A stretch of DNA of 50,527 nt from JAHWJR01 sp035942035 (GTDB lineage Bacteria; Actinomycetota; Acidimicrobiia; Acidimicrobiales; CADCSY01): positions 1 through 50,527 of the forward strand of contig DASZDK010000027.1 of assembly GCA_035942035.1 (NCBI GenBank), written 5' to 3'. Shown in pieces: positions 7,266-15,163 of the stretch. Made by a program: the position numbers and the translations under genes. How positions within the stretch are numbered: position 1 is the first letter of the stretch; the number at the start of each line of letters is the position of its first letter. The notes below the pieces were generated by a model that searched no databases, was not told the DNA's origin, and was given only the letters and a program-made list of their open reading frames with translations.

Positions 7266-9925
7266 CGCGCCACCCGTGAGGGCGTCCCGTTGCCGCGGCC
7301 GTGGGCGGAGGTGGGAGTCTCGGCGGCGGGCAGGACCAGGGTGAAGGTCGACCCCTGGCCCGCTCGGGATCGGCACGTCAGGCCGCCCCCGTGGGCCTGG
7401 GAGACCTGTCGGACCAGGGCCAGGCCCAGCCCCAGACCCCCGAAGCGGCGGGTCGCCGAGCCGTCACCCTGGGCGAAGTCACCGAAGATCGACTCGAGGT
7501 GGTCGGCGGGGATGCCCACCCCGCGGTCGCTGACCGAAAGCTCGACCGTCGGCGCCACCCCGTCGCCACCGGCTCGGGCGGAGAGCACCACCTGTCCCCC
7601 ACCCGGGGAGTACTTGACGGCATTGTCGATCAGCTCGTCGATCATCTGGTCGAGGTAACGCCGGTCCCCCTGCACCGCGGGCGTGCCCCGGGCGACCCGG
7701 TAAACCACGGTGTGGCGCTTGCCGATGCGATCTCTCCAGCGAGCCTCGGCCGCCTCCAGGAGGTCACCGACGGGAACCGCCTCGGCCCGCAGCTCGAGCC
7801 GACCGGCGGAAACGGTGGCGAAGTTGACCAGGCGGGTGATGACCCGCTCGAGCTGCCCGGCCCCGAGCAAGATCTCCGACGCGAACTCGCGGGCGCGCTC
7901 AGGCGGGAAGTCGCGGCTGGACAGCATGGCGGCGTAGGCCTTGATCGGTGTCAGCGGCGTCTTCCACTCGTGGCTGATGTTGGCCAGGAACTCGGTCTTC
8001 ATGCGCTCGACCTCACGCTCCGGGCGCAGGTCGCGCAGCACCACCACGCCGCCGCCGATCTCGCCGGCCGGGCCCCGCACCGCGCCGCACGAGACCGCCA
8101 CGGGGACGGTGGAGCCGTCCCGGCGGGTGACCGTGCCGGTGGTGCTCCAGGGCTCGATGCGGGGCATGGCCATGCGAGCGGTGAGATCGTCGCCCGAGGT
8201 GCCTACCAGCGCCAGCGAGGTCACCGACTCCCCGCAGACGTCGGCGGCGGGCAAGTCGAACAGCTCCTCGGCGGCGGCGTTGAAGTCGGTCACCGTGCCG
8301 GCAACGTCGACCGCCATCAAGGCCTCACCCATGCCCGCCACCACCGCCTCGAGCCGGCTGCGCAGCCGGGCCTCGTCGATGGCCGCCTCCCGCAGCTCGC
8401 CGGTCATGGTGCCGAGCCCCGCCGCCATGGAGTCGAACGCCTCGCCCAGCGTGCCCAACTCGTCGTCTCGCTGGAGGCCGGCCCGGGCGTCGAGGTTGCC
8501 CGAGCGGATCTCCTCCGCCGTACGGGTCAGACGACGCAGGGCGGCACCGATGCGCTCGCCGACCAGGCCAGCCAGCAGCAGGGCGGCCAGGGCGGCCCCC
8601 AGGGCGACCAGGAAGAGCGTGCGGAACAGCGACTGCCGGGTGTCGTCGACCACCGTGGTCGGGGCCGACACCACCACCGCGAACGCCGGCTCGCTGCCAT
8701 CGGCCACCGCGTCGGCGGCCACGAAGCGGTCGTCGACGACCCGGCGCTTCCGTTCGTCGCCATCGAGCGCGGCGCGGGCGGCAGCGAGCACCGTCTCCGG
8801 ATCGGGCTGGGCCCCGACGTCCTGCAGCACCTCGTTGCGGTCGGCCACGGCCAGGCTCAGCTGTTGGTCGACCTGGACCCGCAGACCGAGGTACGCGTCG
8901 TCGACCGCCTTGGCGGCGAACACCACTCCCACGAACACCGGCCGCCCGCCCACGCTCACATTGACCGGCGCCGCTGCGGCGGCCAGGGGTTCGCCGTTCA
9001 CCACGGCCAGCGACATGTGGTCCTTGCGACTACTGAGGGTCCCGCGCACCGCCTGGCTCCCGGAGATGCCGACCTGCATGCTGGGGCTGGTGACCTCCGA
9101 GCCGCCCAGCACCACCCCGTCGTCGGTGACGTAGGCCAACAACGAGCTCTTGTTGAGGAAGTTCTCGGCGATGTTGGCCAGATCGGACCTCAGCTGCTCG
9201 CCGGCGAGCTGGGCCCGGGGCGAATCCGGGGCGTCGGCCAGGGCGAGGTACCGCCCCACCTCGGCCGCGCCGCGGGCGGATCCGAGGACCTCGGCGACGA
9301 GCTTGGCGCTCAGCCTGGCGTCGTTGGCCGCACGGTCGAGCTCGTAGAGCTCGGTGACGGCCCGGGTCTCGACGCGAAGCAGCGCCTCGTCCTGGATCCG
9401 CGCGACGAGCACGGCCGACAGCGCCACGGAGACCGCCAGCACCACGAGCAGGACCGTCCCCGTGGCGGCGGCCGCCACCCGGGCGGAGATGGACCGTTGG
9501 CTGGCGGTGGACAGCGCCGCACCCAGGCCCAGGGCGCCCAGCACCCGAGCGCCGTTGGCCACGGCACCGAGGTCGGCGAGGGAAGGCCAGAGGGTGATGG
9601 CCTCGGCCAACGTGAGCAGCCCCAGGCCGAGCCACAGCTGCCGGCGGGAGGCCGCCTCGCCGGCGCGGACGGAGCCGGCGGCGAGCAGGGCCAGCCCCAG
9701 CAGCCGGGGGACGACCACGGTCGACGCTCCGGCATCGGCCACGAGGAGCGACCCGTGCAGGAACGACGCCAGGCCCACGCCGGCGAACCCGGCGGCGAGC
9801 AGTACCTGATCCTGACGGCGGCCGCCCACGAGGTGGCCCCGAAGGACCACCCCGACGCCGGCCACGGCGACGAGGAAGAGGACGAACTCGGCGGCGAAGC
9901 CGAGCTGGGCCGACGCGGCGCTCAC
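7262..9925 (-). CDS. Large membrane sensor histidine kinase (HAMP-PAS-HisKA-HATPase)
   Basis: The 887-residue kinase has about five hydrophobic helices in residues 8-145, a sixth near 155-175, an extracytoplasmic sensor region of roughly 240 residues, and a second anchoring helix near 430. A HAMP segment, a PAS domain near 520-620 (a MAVDVAGTVTDFNAAAEELF stretch), an H-box ISHEWKTPLTPIKAY, an N-box DELIDNAVKYS, and ATP-lid motifs DRGVGIP and GGLGLGLALV follow. It would autophosphorylate on the H-box His and pass phosphate to a response regulator, but no regulator is adjacent, so it is an orphan in this window. It is followed by a FecR-like gene with a four-base overlap. The first GTG after the divergent promoter region is used as the start. 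Confidence 0.92.
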   Translation of the reverse strand: MSAASAQLGFAAEFVLFLVAVAGVGVVLRGHLVGGRRQDQVLLAAGFAGVGLASFLHGSLLVADAGASTVVVPRLLGLALLAAGSVRAGEAASRRQLWLGLGLLTLAEAITLWPSLADLGAVANGARVLGALGLGAALSTASQRSISARVAAAATGTVLLVVLAVSVALSAVLVARIQDEALLRVETRAVTELYELDRAANDARLSAKLVAEVLGSARGAAEVGRYLALADAPDSPRAQLAGEQLRSDLANIAENFLNKSSLLAYVTDDGVVLGGSEVTSPSMQVGISGSQAVRGTLSSRKDHMSLAVVNGEPLAAAAAPVNVSVGGRPVFVGVVFAAKAVDDAYLGLRVQVDQQLSLAVADRNEVLQDVGAQPDPETVLAAARAALDGDERKRRVVDDRFVAADAVADGSEPAFAVVVSAPTTVVDDTRQSLFRTLFLVALGAALAALLLAGLVGERIGAALRRLTRTAEEIRSGNLDARAGLQRDDELGTLGEAFDSMAAGLGTMTGELREAAIDEARLRSRLEAVVAGMGEALMAVDVAGTVTDFNAAAEELFDLPAADVCGESVTSLALVGTSGDDLTARMAMPRIEPWSTTGTVTRRDGSTVPVAVSCGAVRGPAGEIGGGVVVLRDLRPEREVERMKTEFLANISHEWKTPLTPIKAYAAMLSSRDFPPERAREFASEILLGAGQLERVITRLVNFATVSAGRLELRAEAVPVGDLLEAAEARWRDRIGKRHTVVYRVARGTPAVQGDRRYLDQMIDELIDNAVKYSPGGGQVVLSARAGGDGVAPTVELSVSDRGVGIPADHLESIFGDFAQGDGSATRRFGGLGLGLALVRQVSQAHGGGLTCRSRAGQGSTFTLVLPAAETPTSAHGRGNGTPSRVAR

Positions 9926-10073
9926 GCCGTCCTCCTCACCGCCCCGTGGGCGCGCGTCGCGCGGACATCGCTCTGGTCATCGGCACGCCAGGAGTGGAAC
10001 TGTAGGAGTTATTGCCCCGGGCGATGGCGGTGCCAAGGGGGCAAACGCAACCGGCACTACCCTCGGCGTCAGC
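9926..10073. promoter_or_regulatory. Divergent intergenic region
   Basis: This 148-base gap separates the kinase from the divergent small membrane-protein operon. On the plus strand TACCCT at 10058-10063 lies ten bases before the GTG at 10074, with no Shine-Dalgarno sequence. I could not assign a convincing -10 for the kinase. No repeat or operator stood out. Confidence 0.4.
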
Positions 10074-10421
10074 GTGATCACGCTCATCGTCTGCCTCGCT
10101 GTCGTCGCCTTGTCCGGGGCGGTCGTGCTCCTCGTCGTGCGAGAAGAGCCCCAGCCTGCCACGCCGCCGCCCGGGCCCCAGGTGCAGTCGCCCTCGCCCG
10201 AGGAGGAGGCGGCGCCGGAGGAGGAGGAGGCGGCGGCGGAGGAGACGGCGGCGGCACGCCAGCCCCGGGCGTCCATCCGCAGGGTCGCCCCGCCGCGGCA
10301 CCCGGTCCGCTCGGCGGTGCTCCTCGTGTTCCTCCTCGCCACGGTGGGAGCCCTGCTGGCGCTCGCCATCGCCGTGGCGGTGGGCTTACTGGTGATGGCC
10401 ATGCGCGCCGGCGTCGGGTGA
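10074..10421 (+). CDS. Small two-helix membrane protein with acidic linker (115 aa)
   Basis: Family not recognised. Residues 2-21 and about 80-108 are strongly hydrophobic, and between them lies a Pro/Glu/Ala-rich linker containing several runs of consecutive Glu, followed by an Arg-rich patch before the second helix. This predicts an integral membrane protein with a charged loop. The GTG start lies ten bases after TACCCT. The stop overlaps the start of the HEAT-repeat gene (GTGA, 10418-10421), so the two are probably co-translated. Confidence 0.7.
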   Translation: MITLIVCLAVVALSGAVVLLVVREEPQPATPPPGPQVQSPSPEEEAAPEEEEAAAEETAAARQPRASIRRVAPPRHPVRSAVLLVFLLATVGALLALAIAVAVGLLVMAMRAGVG

Positions 10422-11068
10422 CGCACCCCCGCTCCGCCAGCACCGGCCGGCGGGCCGCCGCCGTGGCCGGGCACGAGGGCGACGAGGCCGTCGCTCGCCG
10501 GCTGTGGGGCGACGCCGATCCGTCCATCCGGGCCACGGCCTTGGCCGCCCTGGCTCGGATGGGCTCGCTCGACGCCCCCACCCTGTCGGATGCCGTCGCC
10601 GACCCCTCGCCGGCCGTGCGCCGGCGGGCGGCCACGCTCGCCGTGGACCGGTCCGAGATCTCGCTGCTGCCACTGCTGGACGACCCCGACCCCGGGGTGG
10701 TCGAGCAGGCGGCGTGGGCCTGCGGCGAGCGCAGCCCGGCCGAGGCCGGACTGGTGGAGGCGCTGGCGAAGCTGGCCACGAGTCATGACGACCCCTTGTG
10801 CCGGGAAGCGGCGGTGGCGGCCATCGGCGCCGTCGGGGACGAGGCCGGTCTGGCCGCGGTGCTGGCGGCGACCACCGACCGGGCCACGGTGCGGCGCCGG
10901 GCGGTGATCGCCCTGGCTGCGTTCGAGGGCCCGTCCGTCGACGCCGCCCTGCGGCGGGCCACCGACGACCGTGACTGGCAGGTGCGCCAGGCCGCCGAGG
11001 ACCAGCTCAGCGAACCCGACGCCGGCGCCGATCCCCCGGCCTGCGCCGGCGACCGCCCCGACGCCTGA
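10418..11068 (+). CDS. HEAT-repeat protein (216 aa)
   Basis: At least five consecutive helical-pair repeats of about 30 residues can be read, each with a D-P-x-[IVP]-R-x-x-A-x-x-[AL] core, for example DPSIRATALAALARMG, DPSPAVRRRAATLAV and RDWQVRQAAEDQL. This is the HEAT/PBS-lyase-like repeat pattern, normally a protein-interaction scaffold. There is no signal peptide. The GTG start at 10418 is fixed by a four-base overlap with the preceding membrane protein, which suggests the two proteins work together at the membrane. The C-terminal 15 residues are Pro/Ala/Asp-rich. The partner is unknown. Confidence 0.85.
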   Translation: MTHPRSASTGRRAAAVAGHEGDEAVARRLWGDADPSIRATALAALARMGSLDAPTLSDAVADPSPAVRRRAATLAVDRSEISLLPLLDDPDPGVVEQAAWACGERSPAEAGLVEALAKLATSHDDPLCREAAVAAIGAVGDEAGLAAVLAATTDRATVRRRAVIALAAFEGPSVDAALRRATDDRDWQVRQAAEDQLSEPDAGADPPACAGDRPDA

Positions 11069-11069
11069 A

Positions 11070-11086
11070 CCCCACCTCCCGTGGGG
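11070..11086. terminator. Hairpin between convergent genes
   Basis: CCCCAC, loop CTCCC, GTGGGG forms a perfect six-pair stem in the 23-base gap between the convergent HEAT and MreB genes. It has no T-tract, which is common for actinobacterial terminators, and could act on either strand. Confidence 0.55.
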
Positions 11087-11091
11087 CAACC

Positions 11092-12084
11092 TCACATGAA
11101 CATGGTCTTCAACTCGTCGTAGGCCTCGATGCAGCGGCCGGCGCCGAGCACCACGCACTCCAGGGGGGCATCGACCAGCCGGACCGGCACGTTGGTCTCC
11201 TCGGCGAGGCGCTGGTTGAGCCCTCGGAGCATTCCCCCGCCACCCACCAGGTGGATGCCGTGGTGGATCAGGTCCTGGGCCAGCTCGGGCGGAGCCTGGC
11301 CCAGGCACGACACCACCGAGTCGCACAGCGAGCTCATCTGGTCTTCGATCGCCGCCCGCACCTCGCCCGGCGAGAGGATCACCGTCTTGGGCAGCCCGCT
11401 CATGAGGTCGCGGCCCCGGACCTCGGCCTTGACCTCGTCGGGGCTGGGCCACGCCGAGCCGATGGCCACCTTGATGTCCTCGGCGGTGCGCTCGCCCACG
11501 GCGATGCCGTATTCCCGCTTCACGTAGGCCTGGATGGAGTGATCGATGTCGAACGAGCCGAGCCGGATGGCTCGCAGGGCCACGATCCCCCCGAGGGAGA
11601 TCACCGCCGTCTCCGAGGTCCCGCCCCCCACGTCGACCACCATGTTGCCGAAGGGCTCGTTGATGGGCAGGCCGGCACCGATGGCGGCGGCCATGGGCTG
11701 GCCGATGAGCTGGGCGTCGGCCGCTCCCGCCCGCCGGGCGGCCTCGGTGACGGCCCGGCGCTCGACCTCGGTGATGGCCGAGGGCACGCAGATGACCACC
11801 CGGGGGCGGTTGAGGCGGCTGACTCCCGCCCGGTTCAACAGCAGGCGGATCATGCGCTGGGTCACCTCGAAGTCGGTGATGGCGCCCTTGCGCAGTGGCC
11901 GCACCGCCTGGATGTAGCCAGGGGTGCGACCGATCATCTGCCACGCCTCGTGCCCCATGGCCAGCACCTCGCCGGTCTTGGTGTTGAGGGCGATGACCGA
12001 GGGCTCGTTCAAGACGATGCCCCGGCCCTTGGCGTAGACGAGGGTGTTGGCCGTGCCGAGGTCGATGGCGAGATCGCGGGCCAC
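11092..12084 (-). CDS. mreB: MreB-like rod-shape actin homologue
   Basis: The 330-residue protein carries the actin-fold ATPase motifs: phosphate-1 DLGTANTLVY at residues 8-17, phosphate-2 VVDVGGGTSETAVI near 150, and an adenosine motif HLVGGGGMLRGL near 280. The length is normal for MreB/Mbl. MreB polymerises under the membrane and guides cell-wall synthesis. The usual mreC, mreD, pbp2 and rodA neighbours are absent here, so it may be a second, stand-alone paralogue. The GTG start fits the family N-terminus (MARDLAIDLG). It follows the small membrane protein gene by only seven bases on the same strand and may be part of the moaE transcript. Confidence 0.95.
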   Translation of the reverse strand: MARDLAIDLGTANTLVYAKGRGIVLNEPSVIALNTKTGEVLAMGHEAWQMIGRTPGYIQAVRPLRKGAITDFEVTQRMIRLLLNRAGVSRLNRPRVVICVPSAITEVERRAVTEAARRAGAADAQLIGQPMAAAIGAGLPINEPFGNMVVDVGGGTSETAVISLGGIVALRAIRLGSFDIDHSIQAYVKREYGIAVGERTAEDIKVAIGSAWPSPDEVKAEVRGRDLMSGLPKTVILSPGEVRAAIEDQMSSLCDSVVSCLGQAPPELAQDLIHHGIHLVGGGGMLRGLNQRLAEETNVPVRLVDAPLECVVLGAGRCIEAYDELKTMFM

Positions 12085-12090
12085 CGGGCC

Positions 12091-12279
12091 CTACGCTCGT
12101 CGCTCGGGACGAGAACGCTCGGCGCCCGGACGGTGGTGCGGCGCCAGCGCGTTCATCTCCCGGCTGAAGTCGTCGACGCTGCGCTCGACCGAGGTGGGCT
12201 CACGGTGGCGCAACCACAGCGCCACGGAGCCCACCACGCTCAGCAGCAGGGCGACGACGAGGAAGACGAGCCCGCTCAC
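12091..12279 (-). CDS. Small single-helix membrane protein (62 aa)
   Basis: The protein begins with a hydrophobic helix (residues 3-25, SGLVFLVVALLLSVVG) and continues as a basic cytoplasmic tail rich in Arg, Pro and His. The GTG start at 12279 overlaps the moaE stop by four bases (GTGA), and mreB begins seven bases beyond its own stop, so it is embedded in a moaE-mreB unit. I do not recognise a family. The position between moaE and mreB, the overlap and the clear membrane helix are the reasons for calling it real. Confidence 0.65.
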   Translation of the reverse strand: MSGLVFLVVALLLSVVGSVALWLRHREPTSVERSVDDFSREMNALAPHHRPGAERSRPERRA

Positions 12280-12758
12280 GACACCGCCTCCTCGCCGCCG
12301 ACGACGGCCACGTCGGCGCCGCCGGCCCAGTCCTGGCCCCCCGCCCAGGTCTCGCGCTTCCAGATGGGCACGCTCACCTTGACGGCGTCGATGCAGAAGC
12401 GGGCGGCGGCGAAGGCCTCGGCCCGGTGCGGAGCGCTGACGGCCACGGCCACCGAGGCCTCCCCCACCCCGAGCAGGCCCGTGCGATGGAGCAGGGCGAT
12501 CCGACCGAGGTGGGGCCACTGCCGCCGGGCCTGGTCGGCGATGCCCGCCAGCCGAGGCTCGACCTGCCCGGTGTAGGCCTCGTACTCGAGGGTCGAGACC
12601 CCCGGACGCCCCTCGGCGTGGTCGCGCACCGTTCCGGTGAAGACCACGAGCGCGCCGCAGCGCGGCAGCACCGCCCAGTCGGCCACCGTCGCCAGCGGCA
12701 GCGGTTGCGGCGACAGGGCGACCCATGTGTCGTCGCCGAGAGGACGCATCCAGTCCAT
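12276..12758 (-). CDS. moaE: Molybdopterin synthase catalytic subunit MoaE
   Basis: MoaE transfers sulfur from MoaD thiocarboxylate to precursor Z to make the dithiolene of molybdopterin in the cytoplasm. The 160-residue protein shows the family core: GALVVFTGTVRDHAEGR at 35-51, LEYEAYTG at 57-64, HRTG and GE near 91-100, and the active-site segment HRAEAFAAARFCIDAVK followed by VPIWKRE, which holds the two catalytic lysines. The ATG at 12758 is the family-consistent start; a longer reading upstream is not. No moaD is seen next to it, so MoaD must be encoded elsewhere. Confidence 0.95.
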   Translation of the reverse strand: MDWMRPLGDDTWVALSPQPLPLATVADWAVLPRCGALVVFTGTVRDHAEGRPGVSTLEYEAYTGQVEPRLAGIADQARRQWPHLGRIALLHRTGLLGVGEASVAVAVSAPHRAEAFAAARFCIDAVKVSVPIWKRETWAGGQDWAGGADVAVVGGEEAVS

Positions 12759-12837
12759 GGTATTGCCCCGGGTCAAAGGTTGTTCCTGCTCACGCACGTC
12801 ATCGTCGCCCCGCGACCGTCCCGGGGCCCTGCGGTCG

Positions 12838-12843
12838 TAGTCT
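12838..12843 (+). promoter_or_regulatory. -10 element of the HtrA-like protease gene
   Basis: TAGTCT lies eight bases before the ATG at 12852, with no Shine-Dalgarno sequence between. This predicts transcription starting at or next to the initiation codon. Confidence 0.45.
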
Positions 12844-12851
12844 CGCCGCCC

Positions 12852-14081
12852 ATGGAGCCGGACGACGCCGACGGCGACCGCAACGGCGAGAGGGAGGAGC
12901 TCGCCGGCTTCCGGGCGCCACCGCCGCCCGACGACCGGTTGTGGCGCCACCCCTCGGAGGTCGAGGGCGCCGGCCCCGCGCCGTTGCGCCCCAGGGCCGC
13001 CGAGCGCCCGAGCACCAACCCGTGGCCGGCTGCACTGGTGTCGGGACTGGTGGGCGCGGCGCTCACGCTGGGGGTGGTGGCGTCCACGGGAGCCCTCCAC
13101 GACCGAGGGGCGACCGCCGGCGTGGTGGTGCCCAGGTCCGAACCGCCGCCGGCGGCAGAAGCTGACGCCCGTGACGGCGTGGTGGCGATCGCCGAGACGG
13201 TGGGCCCGGCCATCGCCCGCGTCGAGGTGTCGGGCCCGCAGCGCAGCACCGGGTCAGGGGTGGTGTTCACCAAGGACGGGCACGTCCTCACCAACGCCCA
13301 CGTGGTCGAGGGCGCCGAGACCATCGACGTGGTGCTGGCCGACGGCAGCGAGCACCGGGGTCGGCTGGTCGGTTCGGACCCGCTCACCGACATCGCCGTG
13401 GTGGCCATCGAGGCCGAAGGCCCCTTTGCCGTGGCCGCCCTGGGCTCGGCGGTCGACCTGCGGGTCGGTCAGTCGACCGTCGCCATCGGCTCGCCCCTCG
13501 GCCTCATCGGCGGCGCCTCGGTGACCACGGGTGTGGTGAGCGCCCTCGGCCGGCGGGTTCCCAGCCCCGACGGCCCGCCCCTGCTCGACATGATCCAAAC
13601 CGATGCCGCCATTGCTCCCGGGTCCTCCGGGGGGGCGCTCCTCGACCGCTCCGGAAGGGTCATCGGCATCACCACCGCCATCGCCGTGTCCCAAGAAGGC
13701 GCCGACGGGTTCGGCTTCGCCACCCCCATCGACATCGCCCGGGCCGTGGCCGAGGACATCATGGCCACCGGCCAGGCCACCCACGTGTGGCTGGGCATCG
13801 AGGGACGGGATCTGGACAACCGCTCGGCACGCGACGCCGGCGTGGACGGCGGGGCCGTGGTCGAAAGCGTGGTCGAGGGCGGTCCGGCGGGAACGGCGGG
13901 ATTGGCCGCCGGCGATGTGATCGTGGGCCTGTCGGGAGAGACGGTGCCCTCCATGTCGGCGTTGGTGATCGCCCTGCGCGAACGCGATCCCGGTGAGGTG
14001 GTCGAGCTGGAGGTGCTGCGGGACGGCGAGCGCGTCACCGTCCCCGTCGAGCTCGGGGTTCGGCCGCCTCCTGGCCAATGA
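12852..14081 (+). CDS. Membrane-anchored HtrA-like serine protease with PDZ domain
   Basis: The 409-residue protein has a cytoplasmic Pro-rich N-terminus with the LWRHPSEV motif seen in actinobacterial HtrA-like proteases, one membrane helix (about 58-80), a trypsin-like domain and a C-terminal PDZ domain (about 310-405). The catalytic triad is visible as His150 (TNAHVV), Asp180 (PLTDIAVV) and Ser259 (PGSSGGALL). It is expected to act outside the membrane in protein quality control or regulated proteolysis. It is transcribed divergently from moaE and ends 18 bases from a convergent epimerase gene. A second, separate HtrA at 42.6-43.9 kb belongs to a stress-sigma locus; this one does not. Confidence 0.93.
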   Translation: MEPDDADGDRNGEREELAGFRAPPPPDDRLWRHPSEVEGAGPAPLRPRAAERPSTNPWPAALVSGLVGAALTLGVVASTGALHDRGATAGVVVPRSEPPPAAEADARDGVVAIAETVGPAIARVEVSGPQRSTGSGVVFTKDGHVLTNAHVVEGAETIDVVLADGSEHRGRLVGSDPLTDIAVVAIEAEGPFAVAALGSAVDLRVGQSTVAIGSPLGLIGGASVTTGVVSALGRRVPSPDGPPLLDMIQTDAAIAPGSSGGALLDRSGRVIGITTAIAVSQEGADGFGFATPIDIARAVAEDIMATGQATHVWLGIEGRDLDNRSARDAGVDGGAVVESVVEGGPAGTAGLAAGDVIVGLSGETVPSMSALVIALRERDPGEVVELEVLRDGERVTVPVELGVRPPPGQ

Positions 14082-14096
14082 CGCCGCCCGGCGGCG
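14082..14096. terminator. GC-rich inverted repeat between convergent genes
   Basis: CGCCGCCCGGCGGCG in the 18-base gap between the protease and epimerase genes can fold into a five-pair stem (GCCGC/GCGGC) with a three-base loop. No T-tract is present. It may act as a bidirectional terminator, but the stem is short. Confidence 0.35.
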
Positions 14097-14099
14097 CGG

Positions 14100-15146
14100 T
14101 CAGCCGCCCGCCCGCCGCCGGCGCCACCACCGGCGGGCGAACGCCGCCAGCGCCAGCGGTCCGCCCACCACCGCGGCGGTGGCAGTGCCGAGCGCCAGCT
14201 CCTGGCGCCGCTTGGGGCTGAGGCGGGTCCAGGGCATCCCCTCGTAGGCCTCGACCAGGGCCTCGGCGTTGGAGTGGCGGGCCTCCCAGCCCTCGGCCCG
14301 CAGGCGGTCGCCGGCGACCACCCACGGCTGGGCCCCGTAGGCGATGAGATCCGGCGGCAGCGAGCCCAGCCCCCGGTGCCAGCTCCACCGGGTCACCGAG
14401 GTGGCCAGCCGACGGGGAACGGGCAGGCGGGGCAGTGCCCCGGTGAGGGCCCGTACCTCGCCCGGCGCCAGCCAGCCTGCCGGCGCCACGTTGTAGGAGC
14501 CGTCGAGCCCGCGCTCCACGGCCAGGGCCACGGCCGAGGCCAGGTCGTCGATGTGGAGGAACTGCGCCGGGGCGTCACCCTCGACGGTGGCCAGCCAGCT
14601 GGCCCTCCGCAGGGCCACCGCCAGCCAGCGCTCCTCGTGCTCGCCCACCACCAGGGCCGGGCGCAGGACGGCCAGCCGGGAGCCCACAGTGTCGTGGGCC
14701 CACGCCGCCCAGCGCCGCTCGATCTCCGCCTTCTCCACCGCATAGTCGGCGCCGGCGTTGGGGTGCAGCGCCGCCTCCTCGGTGAGGGGCACCGGGTTCT
14801 CCGGTCGGGCGCCGTAGACGGCGGCGCTGGAGACCACCACCACGTGGTCGACGCCGGCGCCGAGGGCCGCCTCGACCAAGGCGCCGGAGTGGTCAGCAAT
14901 GGACGGCACCAGGTCGGCGCCGGGCTCGGGGCGGGGCCGGCGGGCCAGGTCGACCAGGGTGGTGACGCCGGCCAGTCGCGTCTCCAGGTCGGTCGACGAG
15001 CCCGGCGGGTCGAGCAGCGTGATCCGCTGCACCGTGGGTGAGGCTTCCAACAGGGCCGCCACCTGCTGGCGCAGCGGGCCGTCGGGCCCCACGAGGGCGA
15101 CCTTCGCTCGCTCCGCTTCAGCACCGTGGTGGGAAGGATCAGACAT
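14100..15146 (-). CDS. NAD(P)-binding epimerase/dehydratase-family protein (extended SDR)
   Basis: The 348-residue protein has the extended-SDR layout: a Rossmann start (VALVGPDGPLRQQVAALL) in which the usual GxxGxxG is degenerate, an active-site-like serine block VVVVSSAAVYGA near 100, and a YAVEKAEIE helix near 142 (YxxxK). A substrate domain and a C-terminal hydrophobic stretch followed by an Arg-rich tail complete it. The helix at the C-terminus (ATAAVVGGPLALAAFA) suggests membrane association. Because the nucleotide-binding glycine pattern is weak, substrate and even activity are uncertain. The ATG at 15146 is only 17 bases from the divergent start at 15164. Confidence 0.82.
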   Translation of the reverse strand: MSDPSHHGAEAERAKVALVGPDGPLRQQVAALLEASPTVQRITLLDPPGSSTDLETRLAGVTTLVDLARRPRPEPGADLVPSIADHSGALVEAALGAGVDHVVVVSSAAVYGARPENPVPLTEEAALHPNAGADYAVEKAEIERRWAAWAHDTVGSRLAVLRPALVVGEHEERWLAVALRRASWLATVEGDAPAQFLHIDDLASAVALAVERGLDGSYNVAPAGWLAPGEVRALTGALPRLPVPRRLATSVTRWSWHRGLGSLPPDLIAYGAQPWVVAGDRLRAEGWEARHSNAEALVEAYEGMPWTRLSPKRRQELALGTATAAVVGGPLALAAFARRWWRRRRAGG

Positions 15147-15163
15147 GGGCCTACGATGCCCGG

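Noticed and set aside
1128..7658. Very long plus-strand open frames (910 and 1188 codons) opposite UPF0182, the DivIVA protein and the kinase
   Set aside because: They are antisense shadows of GC-rich genes: composition is dominated by Gly, Arg, His and Val with no motifs, while the minus-strand products have clear domains.
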